The notes: generated by a model not told the origin, from the sequence alone. Shown: positions 16,576 through 24,305, numbered from the stretch's first letter. The stretch: DNA of 37,284 nt from Hyphomicrobiales bacterium (GCA_021323775.1 JAJPKK010000129.1:1-37284); one strand, 5' to 3'. Made by a program: numbers and translations.

Positions 16576-17178
16576 ATGACCGCACGGATATGGCGCTTGC
16601 GCGCTCCCGCGTTTGTCGCTGTTCTTTGTCTCACCCTGTCGGGATGCGGCGGCTACAACATCATTCCCACCCAGGAGGAGCAGGCGAAGGCGAAGTGGGC
16701 GGATGTTCAAAACAATTACCAGCGCCGGGCCGATCTCATCCCTAACCTCGTCGCCACCGTGCAGGGCTATGCCAAGCAGGAGCGTGATGTCCTGACTGCG
16801 GTGACCGAGGCCCGCGCCAAAGCCACGCAGATCAAGGTCGATGCCTCGCAGCTCACCGATCCCGAAAAGCTGAAGCAGTTTCAGGACGCGCAGGCGCAGC
16901 TCACCGGCGCGCTCGGCCGGCTCCTCGCCGTCAGCGAAAACTATCCCGACCTCAAGTCGAACCAGAACTTCCTGGCGCTGCAGTCGCAGCTTGAGGGCAC
17001 AGAGAACCGCATAGCCGTGGCGCGGCGCGACTACATCGAAGCGGTGCGGACATACAACACCACCCTCAGGACGTTCCCCGGCCTGCTGTGGGCTGCGACC
17101 CTGTTCCGCAACAACAAGCCGATGGCGGAGTTCTCGGCCACTGAGGGCGCACAGACGCCGCCGCAGGTGAAATTCTGA
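16576..17178 (+). CDS. LemA family lipoprotein
   Basis: A 200-residue LemA-type protein. The N-terminus is a lipoprotein signal with lipobox LSGC (C24 lipidated), followed by GGYNIIPTQEEQAKAKW. The body is a long helical LemA domain: VQNNYQRRADLIPNLVATVQ, then coiled helices rich in Ala, Gln and Lys, and LRTFPGLLWA near the end. ATG 16576 with GGTGGAG upstream is preferred over an in-frame start at 16495. It is followed 136 bases later by two TPM-domain genes, the standard lemA-TPM arrangement. The function of these proteins is poorly defined; an envelope-associated, possibly membrane-protein-quality role is suggested for the family. Confidence 0.88.
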   Translation: MTARIWRLRAPAFVAVLCLTLSGCGGYNIIPTQEEQAKAKWADVQNNYQRRADLIPNLVATVQGYAKQERDVLTAVTEARAKATQIKVDASQLTDPEKLKQFQDAQAQLTGALGRLLAVSENYPDLKSNQNFLALQSQLEGTENRIAVARRDYIEAVRTYNTTLRTFPGLLWAATLFRNNKPMAEFSATEGAQTPPQVKF

Positions 17179-17206
17179 CACGCCCCCCTTCCGTCCCGGT
17201 AAACCA

Positions 17207-17289
17207 GGCAATCGCATGTGGGCCGTCCGCGCTGCGCTCCCTCTCTCCGCTCGCGGGGAGAGGCGAGGGGGCGCCCATATGCGATTGCC
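17207..17289. repeat. Inverted repeat between lemA and the first TPM gene
   Basis: GGCAATCGCATGTGGGC (17207-17223) and GCCCATATGCGATTGCC (17273-17289) are 17-bp arms with one mismatch. Inside is a second hairpin, CCTCTCTCC ... GGGGAGAGG. The element looks like a nested palindromic repeat. It could attenuate transcription or protect the lemA 3' end. In-frame ATG codons at 17216 and 17279 fall within it and are therefore poor starts for the TPM gene. Confidence 0.7.
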
Positions 17290-17314
17290 GAGCCCCGCAA
17301 GCGGAGGAGAAAGG

Positions 17315-18121
17315 GTGGAGGCGGCCGAAATGACCGCGCGCCGGTTCTCCTTTTTGCTGGCGCGAAAATCGGCGCGCCCGCTTGTCGTTCTCGTCGCGCT
17401 TATGTGGGCGGGCCTTGCGATCTGCGCTGTCAGCTTTCCGCCGCTCACTGGCCGCGTCGTCGATCAGGCCAATGTCCTCTCTGCCGGCACGCGCGACGCC
17501 CTTTCATCGAAGCTCGCTGAACTCGAAGGCAAGTCCGGCATCCAGCTTGTCGTCGCCACTGTGAACTCGCTCCAGGGCGAGGAGATTGAACCCTATGCCA
17601 ACGCGCTCTTTCGCACCTGGAAGCTCGGCGAGCAGGAGAAGAACAACGGCGTGCTGCTGCTCGTCGCCCCACAGGAGCACAGGGTGCGCATCGAGGTCGG
17701 CTACGGGCTTGAAGGCACGCTGACCGACGCGCTGTCGAAGATCATCATCGTGAACGCCATCGCGCCCCGCTTCAAAGCCGGCGATTTTGACGGCGGAGTC
17801 TCGCGCGGCGTCGATGACATCATTACGGTGCTGACGACTGATGCGGCCGAATGGCAGCAGCGTCCCTCGCTGCGCCTCGACCATCAGCCGGCCCCCGGCT
17901 GGTTGGACTGGCTGCTGGTGGCGGGTGTCCTCGCCCTGGTGACGCTGCTCATCGTATCGCCGGGGTTCCGCTGGTTCTTCCTCAATGTGGCGCTGAATCT
18001 GCTCCTCAATCCCGGCGGCCCGCGGAGCGGCAGATACCAGGGTGACGGAGGCTTCGACGGCGGCGGTTTTCGAGGCGGCGGCGGCTCGTCGGGCGGCGGC
18101 GGCGCTTCTGGGAGCTGGTGA
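17315..18121 (+). CDS. TPM domain (YgcG-like) membrane protein
   Basis: A 268-residue protein: an N-terminal hydrophobic signal/anchor (PLVVLVALMWAGLAICA), a TPM domain (about residues 40-170), a transmembrane region (about 195-235), and a Gly/Ser-rich tail ending SSGGGGASGSW. TPM hallmarks include VVDQANVLSAGTRDALSSKL, EGKSGIQLVVATV, FRTWKLGEQEKNNGVLLLVA and VRIEVGYGLEGTLTDA. I chose GTG 17315 because GGAGGAG lies five bases upstream; ATG 17330 is the alternative. The stop overlaps the next gene's ATG (TGATG), indicating translational coupling. Co-occurrence with lemA suggests a joint envelope role (inference). Confidence 0.87.
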   Translation: MEAAEMTARRFSFLLARKSARPLVVLVALMWAGLAICAVSFPPLTGRVVDQANVLSAGTRDALSSKLAELEGKSGIQLVVATVNSLQGEEIEPYANALFRTWKLGEQEKNNGVLLLVAPQEHRVRIEVGYGLEGTLTDALSKIIIVNAIAPRFKAGDFDGGVSRGVDDIITVLTTDAAEWQQRPSLRLDHQPAPGWLDWLLVAGVLALVTLLIVSPGFRWFFLNVALNLLLNPGGPRSGRYQGDGGFDGGGFRGGGGSSGGGGASGSW

Positions 18122-18732
18122 TGAGCATCTCGGGTGAGGATCGCCAGCGCATCTCGGCCGCAATCCACGCCGCCGAGGCAAAGACCTCGGGCGAAATCGT
18201 CTGCGTTCTGGCGCAGGCGTCCTCGGATGCGACCGCGCTGCCGATCCTGCTGGCCGCGTTGGTCGCGCTTGCGTTTCCTTGGGCAATGGTCGCGTTTACG
18301 GCGATGCCCGTTAGCCACATTCTGCTGTTGCAGCTTGCGGTATTTTTCGGGCTCGCCGCGCTGCTTTGCCTGCCGCGCGTGCGCATCGCGCTGGTGCCGC
18401 GTGCGGCGCGCCGCGCTGTCGCGCATCGCGTCGCCATGGAGCAGTTCATGATCCGCGGCGTCTCCCGCAAGAAGGACCGCACCGGCGTTCTGATCTTTGT
18501 CTCGCTGGCGGAGCGCTATGCGCGCATCATCGCCGACGAGGGCATAGCGACGCGCGTACCGCAATCGGAATGGCAGGCGGCCGTCGACGCGCTTATCTCG
18601 CACATGAGAGGCGGCCGCGTCGCCGACGGCTTCATCGCGGCGATCGGCGCGTGCGGAAAGGTGCTCGCGCAGCACTTTCCACGGTCCGAAACCACTCGTG
18701 ACGAGCTGCCGGACCGGATCTATGTGATTTAA
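18121..18732 (+). CDS. Second TPM domain protein
   Basis: A 203-residue protein whose ATG shares its A with the TGA of the preceding TPM gene. The first ~30 residues (DRQRISAAIHAAEAKTSGEI) match the start of the cytosolic TPM subgroup. Two hydrophobic segments follow at about residues 38-85 (LPILLAALVALAFPWAMVAF and HILLLQLAVFFGLAALLCLP). The C-terminal half contains EQFMIRG, RTGVLIFVSLAERYARIIAD, GIATRV and the final DELPDRIYVI, usual for TPM proteins paired with LemA. It completes a three-gene lemA-TPM-TPM operon. Molecular function unknown. Confidence 0.87.
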   Translation: MSISGEDRQRISAAIHAAEAKTSGEIVCVLAQASSDATALPILLAALVALAFPWAMVAFTAMPVSHILLLQLAVFFGLAALLCLPRVRIALVPRAARRAVAHRVAMEQFMIRGVSRKKDRTGVLIFVSLAERYARIIADEGIATRVPQSEWQAAVDALISHMRGGRVADGFIAAIGACGKVLAQHFPRSETTRDELPDRIYVI

Positions 18733-18742
18733 GGCTGGCGTC

Positions 18743-18832
18743 GTAGCCCGGATGGAGTGAAGCGACGTCCGGGGGGCAGAACTCGCCCGGCGGCAGGACC
18801 CCCCGGATTTCCCTGCGGTCAATCCGGGCTAC
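18743..18832. repeat. GTAGCCCGGATGGAG palindromic repeat
   Basis: GTAGCCCGGATGGAGTGAAG opens the element at 18743, and CAATCCGGGCTAC closes it at 18832. The centre holds a G/C-run stem (GGGGGG ... CCCCCC). It belongs to the same family as 1914-1998 and 28267-28453. It separates the TPM operon from rlmB and may act as a transcript-end structure. Confidence 0.75.
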
Positions 18833-18869
18833 AAGCTCGACCGGGCTGAAAGCAATGATAACTTGAGGC

Positions 18870-19691
18870 ATGCGCAGACGCTCTGGCGGCAGACAGTTCG
18901 GCGACAAGCCATTTGGCGGCGACCATTCCGGCAAAGCCGGGCTCTTGCCTCGGCGCAGCGGGCCGCGCGACCGCGACGGCGCCGTGGTTCTTTATGGCTG
19001 GCACACCGTTAAGGCCGCCCTCGAAAACCCGCAGCGCCGTTTCCATCGCCTGCTTGCAACCGAGAACGCGTTGCGGCGGCTGAACGAAGACAAAGTCACA
19101 TTTCCCATCGCCCCTACGGTGGTGTGTCCCGAAGACATTGCGGCGATAGCCGGGCCCAACGCTGTCCACCAGGGCCTTTGTGCCGAGGCCGATCCGCTGG
19201 CATCGCCGGAGCTTGAGGATGTCGCCACGGGCGGCATCATGCTGGCGCTCGATCAGATCACCGACCCGCACAATTTTGGTGCGATCCTGCGCGCGGCGGC
19301 GGCTTTTGCCGTGAGGGCCGTGGTGACGACAGAGCGGCACAGTCCGGAAGCGACCGGCGTGCTCGCCAAGGCGGCCTCCGGCGCGCTCGAATACGTGCCG
19401 ATCGTGACGGTGGTCAATCTTGCCCGCGCGCTCGACGAGTTGCACGACCTCAATGCGCTTCTGGTCGGCCTCGACAGCGGCGGCGACGCCGACCTCGCGG
19501 CCATACCTCTTTCTGCGCCCCTCGCGCTCGTGATCGGCGCCGAGGGCAAAGGCCTGCGGCATCTCACCCGCGTCCGCTGCGACGCGATCGCACGGCTCGC
19601 GCTGCCGGGCCGGATCACAAGCCTGAATGTCTCCAACGCCACCGCGCTGGCCCTCTATATCGCGAGCGCCAAGCTCGCCGCGCCGCGGTGA
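18870..19691 (+). CDS. rlmB: 23S rRNA (guanosine-2'-O-)-methyltransferase RlmB
   Basis: A 273-residue SPOUT-class methyltransferase that 2'-O-methylates G2251 of 23S rRNA in E. coli. The N-terminal L30-like substrate domain begins at LYGWHTVKAALENPQRR (about residue 41). The trefoil-knot domain shows all three motifs: LDQITDPHNFGAILRAAAAF, LVIGAEGKGLRHLTR and LPGRITSLNVSNATALALYI. The first ~38 residues are a basic, Gly-rich extension usual for alphaproteobacterial homologues. The ATG at 18870 has GAGG only about two bases upstream, a short spacing. An unlikely alternative is an internal start near residue 37. This is the one clear housekeeping gene in the window; no tRNA gene is seen on either side. 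Confidence 0.9.
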   Translation: MRRRSGGRQFGDKPFGGDHSGKAGLLPRRSGPRDRDGAVVLYGWHTVKAALENPQRRFHRLLATENALRRLNEDKVTFPIAPTVVCPEDIAAIAGPNAVHQGLCAEADPLASPELEDVATGGIMLALDQITDPHNFGAILRAAAAFAVRAVVTTERHSPEATGVLAKAASGALEYVPIVTVVNLARALDELHDLNALLVGLDSGGDADLAAIPLSAPLALVIGAEGKGLRHLTRVRCDAIARLALPGRITSLNVSNATALALYIASAKLAAPR

Positions 19692-19986
19692 GTCGTTCCC
19701 CGTCCCACCTCCCGCGCTTCCTCTGGCTCGCATTGGGCCGCCGGGTCTGGGACCGGTGGCGGCATCCGGGCTATAGGGAGAGTGGGCAAGGTGTTTTGCA
19801 ACGCACAACGCCAAGCTGTCGCATCCCTCCGAAAGTCGTATTAGGTGGTATCAGGCAGCAATGTTAGTTTGCGCAGGGACCGCAATCCAACGCAGGTATG
19901 ATTCGAACGTGGTCAACAACAAGGGAGCACGCCCGCAGACTTAGCTCCGACCTAACCATGCCGGCGTGCGGCAGGAGGAGGACGAC

Positions 19987-21315
19987 ATGATTCAACCCCC
20001 GAAGGACTTTCGGCGCGTGATCGTCGCCGCAGCGGTGGGAAACGTGATCGAATGGTACGACTTCTACATTTTCGGGAGCCTGGCTGCTGTTCTGTCGGTC
20101 AAGTTCTTCGAAAAGACGCATCCGGTCGCGGCGCTGCTGAGCACGATTGCGCTGTTCACCGCGGGATTCCTGATCCGTCCATTGGGAGCGTTCCTGTTCG
20201 GATGGCTCGGCGACCGCGTTGGCCGCAAGTACACATTCCTCATCACCCTGTCCGGAATGGGTCTGGGCACCGGCGTGATCGGGTTGCTCCCCACCTTCGA
20301 ACAGGTCGGTCTGGCCGCTGCGTTCCTGCTGTTCGGCTTGCGCATGATCCAGGGGCTGTGCCTGGGCGGAGAATACGGCGGCGCCATTACCTATGTGGCC
20401 GAGCACGTATCTGACGAACGTCGCGGCTTCTATACGGGCTGGCTCCAGACCTCTCCAACCCTTGGCATCGTGGTGTCGGTGGCCGTGGTCGTGGGTACGC
20501 AATTATCGCTCGGCTCCGAAACGTTCAATGACTGGGGATGGCGCGTCCCCTTCCTGGTGTCCTTCCTGCTGGTGGCGATTGCGATCTACATACGACTGCA
20601 GTTGCAGGAGACTCCGATCTTCGAGCAGATCAAGGCCAGAACAGGGACGACCAAGAACCCCTGGAGAGAGGCCTTCCTCAGCGCCAACATGAAGTACGTC
20701 CTGATCGCCAGCATCGTGGTGATCGGCGAGGGCGTCGTCTGGTACAGCGGGCAATTCACGGCGCTGTACTTCCTCCAGCAGGTATCCAAGCTGAGCCTGT
20801 TGCAGTCGAGCACCATCATCGGAATTGCACTGCTCATCGCGTCTTCAACCTTGATCCTGTTCGGCTGGGTGTCGGACCTGATCGGCCGCAAGCCGGTGAT
20901 CTTGGCGGGCTTCCTGCTTGCGGCAGTCACGTACTATCCCCTGTATGCATGGCTCGGCGAGGTTACTCACCCAGACAACGTCAACTATCCGGCCGCGATT
21001 CTCATCATCTGCATCCTCGTGGCCTATGTGGGAATGGTCTATGGGCCGATCGGGGCCTTCCTGGCGGAATATTTCCCCGGCCGGATCCGCTATACGTCGG
21101 TTTCCGTTCCGTATCATATCGGCAATGGCTGGGGTGGCGGGCTGGTGCCGTTCATCACCGCGGCCGGCTTTCAGTCGGGGAGCCTTGGCAACGCTCTGAT
21201 CTATCCGATCGCAGTGCCCGCAGTGTGCTTCGTGCTGGCGCTGTTCCTGATGCCGGAAACCCGCGAGACAAAAATCTGGGAGCAAGCAGAGCCCGCGGGG
21301 GCGAAAGCCGCCTAG
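19987..21315 (+). CDS. MFS transporter, metabolite:H+ symporter (MHS) family
   Basis: A 442-residue twelve-helix transporter. MHS signatures are clear: AVGNVIEWYDFYIFG in helix 1, FLFGWLGDRVGRKYTF in loop 2-3, LRMIQGLCLGGEYGGAITYV in helix 4, and a second FGWVSDLIGRKPVI after helix 8. The family moves organic acids or osmolytes (alpha-ketoglutarate, citrate, proline/betaine, shikimate) with protons. The ATG at 19987 is preceded by GGAGGAGG; an in-frame GTG at 19966 precedes that site. It stands alone, with about 300 bases upstream and a strong bidirectional terminator downstream. Substrate not identifiable; a carboxylate is likely given the catabolic surroundings. Confidence 0.9.
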   Translation: MIQPPKDFRRVIVAAAVGNVIEWYDFYIFGSLAAVLSVKFFEKTHPVAALLSTIALFTAGFLIRPLGAFLFGWLGDRVGRKYTFLITLSGMGLGTGVIGLLPTFEQVGLAAAFLLFGLRMIQGLCLGGEYGGAITYVAEHVSDERRGFYTGWLQTSPTLGIVVSVAVVVGTQLSLGSETFNDWGWRVPFLVSFLLVAIAIYIRLQLQETPIFEQIKARTGTTKNPWREAFLSANMKYVLIASIVVIGEGVVWYSGQFTALYFLQQVSKLSLLQSSTIIGIALLIASSTLILFGWVSDLIGRKPVILAGFLLAAVTYYPLYAWLGEVTHPDNVNYPAAILIICILVAYVGMVYGPIGAFLAEYFPGRIRYTSVSVPYHIGNGWGGGLVPFITAAGFQSGSLGNALIYPIAVPAVCFVLALFLMPETRETKIWEQAEPAGAKAA

Positions 21316-21330
21316 CACGCCCGGCAGGTC

Positions 21331-21370
21331 ATTGTGTGGGGCGCGCCTGGCGCCCCACACAATTTCTCCA
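21331..21370. terminator. Bidirectional hairpin terminator
   Basis: ATTGTGTGGGGCGC (21331-21344), five-base loop, GCGCCCCACACAAT (21350-21363): a perfect 14-bp stem followed by TTCTCC. It lies between the convergent MFS transporter and ketosynthase-like genes and probably ends transcription from both sides. Confidence 0.8.
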
Positions 21371-21385
21371 CGTTCACGACCCCGC

Positions 21386-22570
21386 TCACTCCACGGCTTC
21401 CACCAAGGCCAGGCCCTCGCCGCGCCAATGGCCGACGCCGGTGACGACAGCCTGGGTCAGCGCGCCGCGCGCCGCTCGCTCGCCGGCGTCGCATGGCGGA
21501 AACAGGGCGCGCCGCTCGACCGCCATGGCGGCAAGCGCAATGTTCATCGCGAAATGCGGTTCGACCCCGTGACCGATGCGGGTGCCCGTCGCTCGCACTG
21601 CAAGTTCAGCATGAGTATCGAGGAAGGCACGCTCTTCCGCAGTTGCCGGGAAGGCGCCGCACGCGCCTGAGATCACCGCGCAGTCGGGGCGAACGGGCGG
21701 CAGCGTTGCCCACAGCTTGTGGAGCGTCGCCGTTACGGCGCCAGGCTCGCGGTTTGATCGCGCATTAACGACGGCGGCGAGTCGGGCAAGCGGCTTCGCA
21801 CCGCGGGAACGTGCGTGCTCGCTCGCTTCCAGCACCAGGAATGCGCCCATCGAGCCGAGCGCGAATCCCGGGTGGGCGGCACGGTCCCATACCGGAGTGA
21901 ACGCCCCCTTGAGGGCGAAACCGCCGAACTCGTAAAGCATCAACATTTCCTTGCGCTCGGAGTTCTGCGCACCGCCGACGAGGGTGATGTCGCTCTGGCC
22001 GGCCCTTATGCGGGCGAGCGCGATGCGCACCGCGTCGACGCCTGCGGATTCCTCGCCCATGAAAGTGCGCGAGGAGCCGGTAACGCCATGTACGATCGAG
22101 ATATTGCCGGCGAGCAGGTTGGAGAGCTGGGCCAGAAACAGGGTTGGCCGCAGGTCGCTCATCAGCCGTTCGTTGAGGAAGCGGTCATGTTCGCCGACTT
22201 TGGCGCCCGCTTTCGGCAAGCCGGACAGAATCCTGCCGTCGACCGCAAGGTCGCGCTCGCCGCCGCCAGCCGCGACGATCATGTCCATGCGGCCGAGAAT
22301 ATCGGCGTTACCCTTGACGCCGGCGCTGTCAAGGGCGAGGCCGGCCGCATAGACGCCGATGCGCTGCCACGGCTCCATCTGACGCTGGTCGCCCTTTTTG
22401 GGGATCTGGGCGTCGAAGTTGACGGGCGGAAGCGGATGCACGATGTAGGGCGGGTAGCCGGCCGCATCGAAATTGATCTTGCCGCTGGCGAACGCCTGCC
22501 AATGGGCCTCCGGCCCCTCGCCGAGACACGACAGGATGCCGACGCCGGTGATCCAGGTTTCCCGGTTCAT
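21386..22570 (-). CDS. Ketosynthase-like protein of the acpXL cluster, active-site Cys absent
   Basis: A 394-residue beta-ketoacyl-ACP synthase fold protein, third gene of an acpXL-fabZ-KS operon for the very-long-chain hydroxy acyl group of lipid A. Its ATG overlaps the TGA of fabZ (ATGA). Alignment by spacing to FabF puts E174 (in FMGEESAGVDA) where the nucleophilic Cys normally lies. The first catalytic His (usually in AHGTST) is replaced by Gly in VISGACGAF. The second His is kept in RIGHGVEPHF. This resembles chain-length-factor subunits that work only with an active ketosynthase. Rhizobial clusters typically encode two FabF proteins (FabF1XL and FabF2XL) followed by a dehydrogenase and LpxXL; here the operon ends after one. 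Family call confident; catalytic inactivity is inference. Confidence 0.82.
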   Translation of the reverse strand: MNRETWITGVGILSCLGEGPEAHWQAFASGKINFDAAGYPPYIVHPLPPVNFDAQIPKKGDQRQMEPWQRIGVYAAGLALDSAGVKGNADILGRMDMIVAAGGGERDLAVDGRILSGLPKAGAKVGEHDRFLNERLMSDLRPTLFLAQLSNLLAGNISIVHGVTGSSRTFMGEESAGVDAVRIALARIRAGQSDITLVGGAQNSERKEMLMLYEFGGFALKGAFTPVWDRAAHPGFALGSMGAFLVLEASEHARSRGAKPLARLAAVVNARSNREPGAVTATLHKLWATLPPVRPDCAVISGACGAFPATAEERAFLDTHAELAVRATGTRIGHGVEPHFAMNIALAAMAVERRALFPPCDAGERAARGALTQAVVTGVGHWRGEGLALVEAVE

Positions 22571-23028
22571 TGCGGGTCTGGAAAGTCGATGGCGGCCGCC
22601 ACCAGCCTCATGCCGGCACGCAGGTTGGGATCCGGAAACGGGGTCAGCCGGAACGTTAATTCGCTCTCAGCGACTACTTTCCCACTCACCTCAATGGCCG
22701 CCTTGGTGATGGTGAAGCCCGAACCCTCGTGGACAATGCGGGCCGTGATCGTCAAGTCCTGCCCTGGCGACACGAAGGCGCGCAATTTCGCCTCTCTCAC
22801 CGAGGCGAGGAAAGCCATCCGTTCGAATTTGGTCAGGCCGATAATCAGCCACCCGGATGTCTGCGCCATGGTCTCGATCAGGAGCACGCCAGGCATCAGC
22901 GGATGGCCGGGGAAATGTCCCTCGAAAATCGTGCTGGTCGGCGGGATTTTCGCCTGCGCCTTGACGGTCCGGGCATCGAGGTCGAGCGCAACGATCCGGT
23001 CGATCAATTGGAAATATTCGAGCCGCAT
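22567..23028 (-). CDS. FabZ-like 3-hydroxyacyl-ACP dehydratase (acpXL cluster)
   Basis: A 153-residue hot-dog-fold dehydratase of the FabZ family, here probably acting on AcpXL-bound intermediates. The FabZ signature FEGHFPGHPLMPGVLLIE contains catalytic H38, and E52 follows in IETMAQTSGW. Fourteen bases separate it from the acpXL stop, and its own stop overlaps the next gene's ATG, so all three are co-translated. The ATG at 23028 gives the usual start MRLEYFQLIDRI; the frame is open further upstream, but those codons overlap acpXL. No strong Shine-Dalgarno is visible, consistent with coupling to acpXL. Confidence 0.87.
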   Translation of the reverse strand: MRLEYFQLIDRIVALDLDARTVKAQAKIPPTSTIFEGHFPGHPLMPGVLLIETMAQTSGWLIIGLTKFERMAFLASVREAKLRAFVSPGQDLTITARIVHEGSGFTITKAAIEVSGKVVAESELTFRLTPFPDPNLRAGMRLVAAAIDFPDPQ

Positions 23029-23042
23029 GCCAATGAGGACGA

Positions 23043-23324
23043 TTAAGCCCCCTTTGCGGCGACCAAGCCGTCGATCCGGGCGCACAGGTTGTCAAGCACG
23101 AAGTATTGCTCGGTGGTGGCTTTGCCGTCGTTGACTTCCTGCGTCCACTGCTCGAGCGGAAGCTTAATCCCGAAGGCCTTGTCGATCGCGAAAGCGATGT
23201 CGAGAAAGTCGAGGCTGTCGATGCCGAGATCGTTGATCGCGTGGCTTTCCGGCTTGATGGTTTCGCGCGGGATATCGCACGTCTCGGCGATGATATTGGC
23301 CACCGTATCGAACGTTGAGGACAT
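23043..23324 (-). CDS. acpXL: Acyl carrier protein AcpXL
   Basis: A 93-residue acyl carrier protein closely resembling rhizobial AcpXL, the carrier for the 27-hydroxyoctacosanoyl group transferred to lipid A. The phosphopantetheine site is [12 protein letters not shown] with S37 modified. The AcpXL-specific segment [20 protein letters not shown] is present, with [12 protein letters not shown] after it. It is longer than the general AcpP (about 78). The ATG at 23324 has AGGAA nine bases upstream. First gene of the operon. Its presence points to a Hyphomicrobiales host making very-long-chain-acylated lipid A. Confidence 0.92.
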   Translation of the reverse strand: MSSTFDTVANIIAETCDIPRETIKPESHAINDLGIDSLDFLDIAFAIDKAFGIKLPLEQWTQEVNDGKATTEQYFVLDNLCARIDGLVAAKGA

Positions 23325-23661
23325 CGCGTAAGTTCCTGGGAAATCGAGAATTTAGCGGATTGCGCGGGACTGATGCCGAGATGCCCCGCGAAAACAGCTC
23401 CGCCACCCCTTGAGGATTGACGTTCGTAATAGCGGAGCGCACCGCCCAGCGCAATGCCGATGGCGGTCGAATGCCACAGGCGGTCACATTGCCGTAATGA
23501 TGCCACAATTACCCGCGAACACGCACCCTCCCCTTAGGTCATAGGGGATCACCCGACATCGCCAAGCCGACGTTAGGTCAAAGGTTAACCTTTGGCCTGC
23601 TTCGCTATTGGCGTTGCCGGACAGTGAAACAGTGAAGTGCAACAAACAGAGGAAGTACGTT
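23325..23661. other. Divergent intergenic region between acpXL and rlpA
   Basis: This must hold the promoters of both the acpXL operon (-) and the RlpA gene (+). A 22-bp near-perfect palindrome centred on AAGGTTAACCTT lies at 23576-23597 (one mismatched pair). The segment is otherwise free of recognisable genes. No reliable -35/-10 pair could be assigned. Confidence 0.5.
23576..23597. promoter_or_regulatory. 22-bp palindrome upstream of rlpA
   Basis: GGTCAAAGGTTAACCTTTGG then CC is self-complementary apart from one pair. It lies 64 bases before the TTG start of the RlpA gene, within the expected promoter zone, and has no adjacent T-run. An operator for a dimeric regulator is plausible but unproven; a small dispersed palindrome is the alternative. 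Confidence 0.4.
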
Positions 23662-24186
23662 TTGAGAAATCAAAACACGACGCATCGTCGTACCATCAAG
23701 GCTGTCACCCTCACCGCAGCGCTTGCCTGCGTGCTCGCGGCGGGAGTTCAAGTCACGCCGTCGCTCGCGCGGCCGCACCATCCTTCGCTCGCGGCCCAGC
23801 ACAAGGCCAGGACGTTCACGCGTCTTCAGCATAGGTCGAGGACGTTCACGAGCGTCGAGCAGAAGGTCCGGATGTTCACGCGGGGCGCTAAAGCCGACCC
23901 CCGGTCCGGCTTGTCGGGAATCGCCTCGGTCTACCACGACCCGATTACCGCCAACGGCGAGCACATGAATCCCAACGCCATGACGGCGGCCCATAAGACG
24001 CTGCCGTTTGGCAGCAGGGTCACAGTCTACAACCGCCGCAACGGGCGCTCCGCAACGGTGCGAATCAACGACCGCGGGCCCTATGTGGCAGGGCGGGTGA
24101 TCGATCTCAGCCCGGGCGCCGCGCGAGTCCTCGGTGTCGATGGTCTCGCGCCGGTGTCATTGAGCGTCGCCGGCCGTCGGGTCTGA
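23662..24186 (+). CDS. RlpA-like septal ring lytic transglycosylase
   Basis: A 174-residue secreted protein with a C-terminal double-psi beta-barrel RlpA domain (about residues 85-174). RlpA cleaves denuded (peptide-free) glycan strands in several Gram-negative bacteria. Motifs: SGIASVYHDPITANGEHMNP, MTAAHKTLPFGSRVTV, VRINDRGPYVAGRVIDLS. The conserved His of AAHKTLPFG and Asp of INDRGP are present. TTG 23662 is chosen because GAGGA (23649-23653) is eight bases upstream and a signal peptide (about residues 10-36, ending PSLA) follows. Between signal and domain lie three 10-residue repeats beginning RTFT, RTFT and RMFT (residues 50-79). There is no SPOR domain, as in many short RlpA proteins. 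Probably periplasmic. Confidence 0.82.
   Translation: MRNQNTTHRRTIKAVTLTAALACVLAAGVQVTPSLARPHHPSLAAQHKARTFTRLQHRSRTFTSVEQKVRMFTRGAKADPRSGLSGIASVYHDPITANGEHMNPNAMTAAHKTLPFGSRVTVYNRRNGRSATVRINDRGPYVAGRVIDLSPGAARVLGVDGLAPVSLSVAGRRV
23809..23895 (+). repeat. Three imperfect 30-bp in-frame tandem repeats
   Basis: AGGACGTTCACG at 23809, AGGACGTTCACG at 23839 and CGGATGTTCACG at 23869 mark three units exactly 30 bases apart in the RlpA gene. They encode ten-residue repeats starting with R(T/M)FT. Copy number may vary by slippage or recombination without shifting the frame. Confidence 0.75.
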
Positions 24187-24275
24187 TCGCATCCCTTAGG
24201 TTAAATGTGTGTCGGCCCGGATGAGAGCCCGCGAGGCTTGGCATCCGGGGCCGGCCGAGCGGTTCAGGCTCAGGC

Positions 24276-24305
24276 CGCCGTGCGCCGACATCTCGGCGCA
24301 CGGCG
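24276..24305. repeat. Perfect hairpin downstream of rlpA
   Basis: CGCCGTGCGCCGA (24276-24288), CATC loop, TCGGCGCACGGCG (24293-24305): 13 bp without mismatch. It lies about 90 bases after the RlpA stop. Only a GTCTTTCC follows, so termination is possible but not typical. The bases before it (24213-24262) look like a worn copy of the CCCGGATGAGAG / GCATCCGGGG repeat. The rest of 24187-24476 shows no gene. Confidence 0.55.

Noticed and set aside
19692-19986. Possible tRNA gene beside rlmB
   Set aside because: I looked for a cloverleaf and a TTCGA-type T-loop in this gap and found none. No tRNA is supported anywhere in the window.
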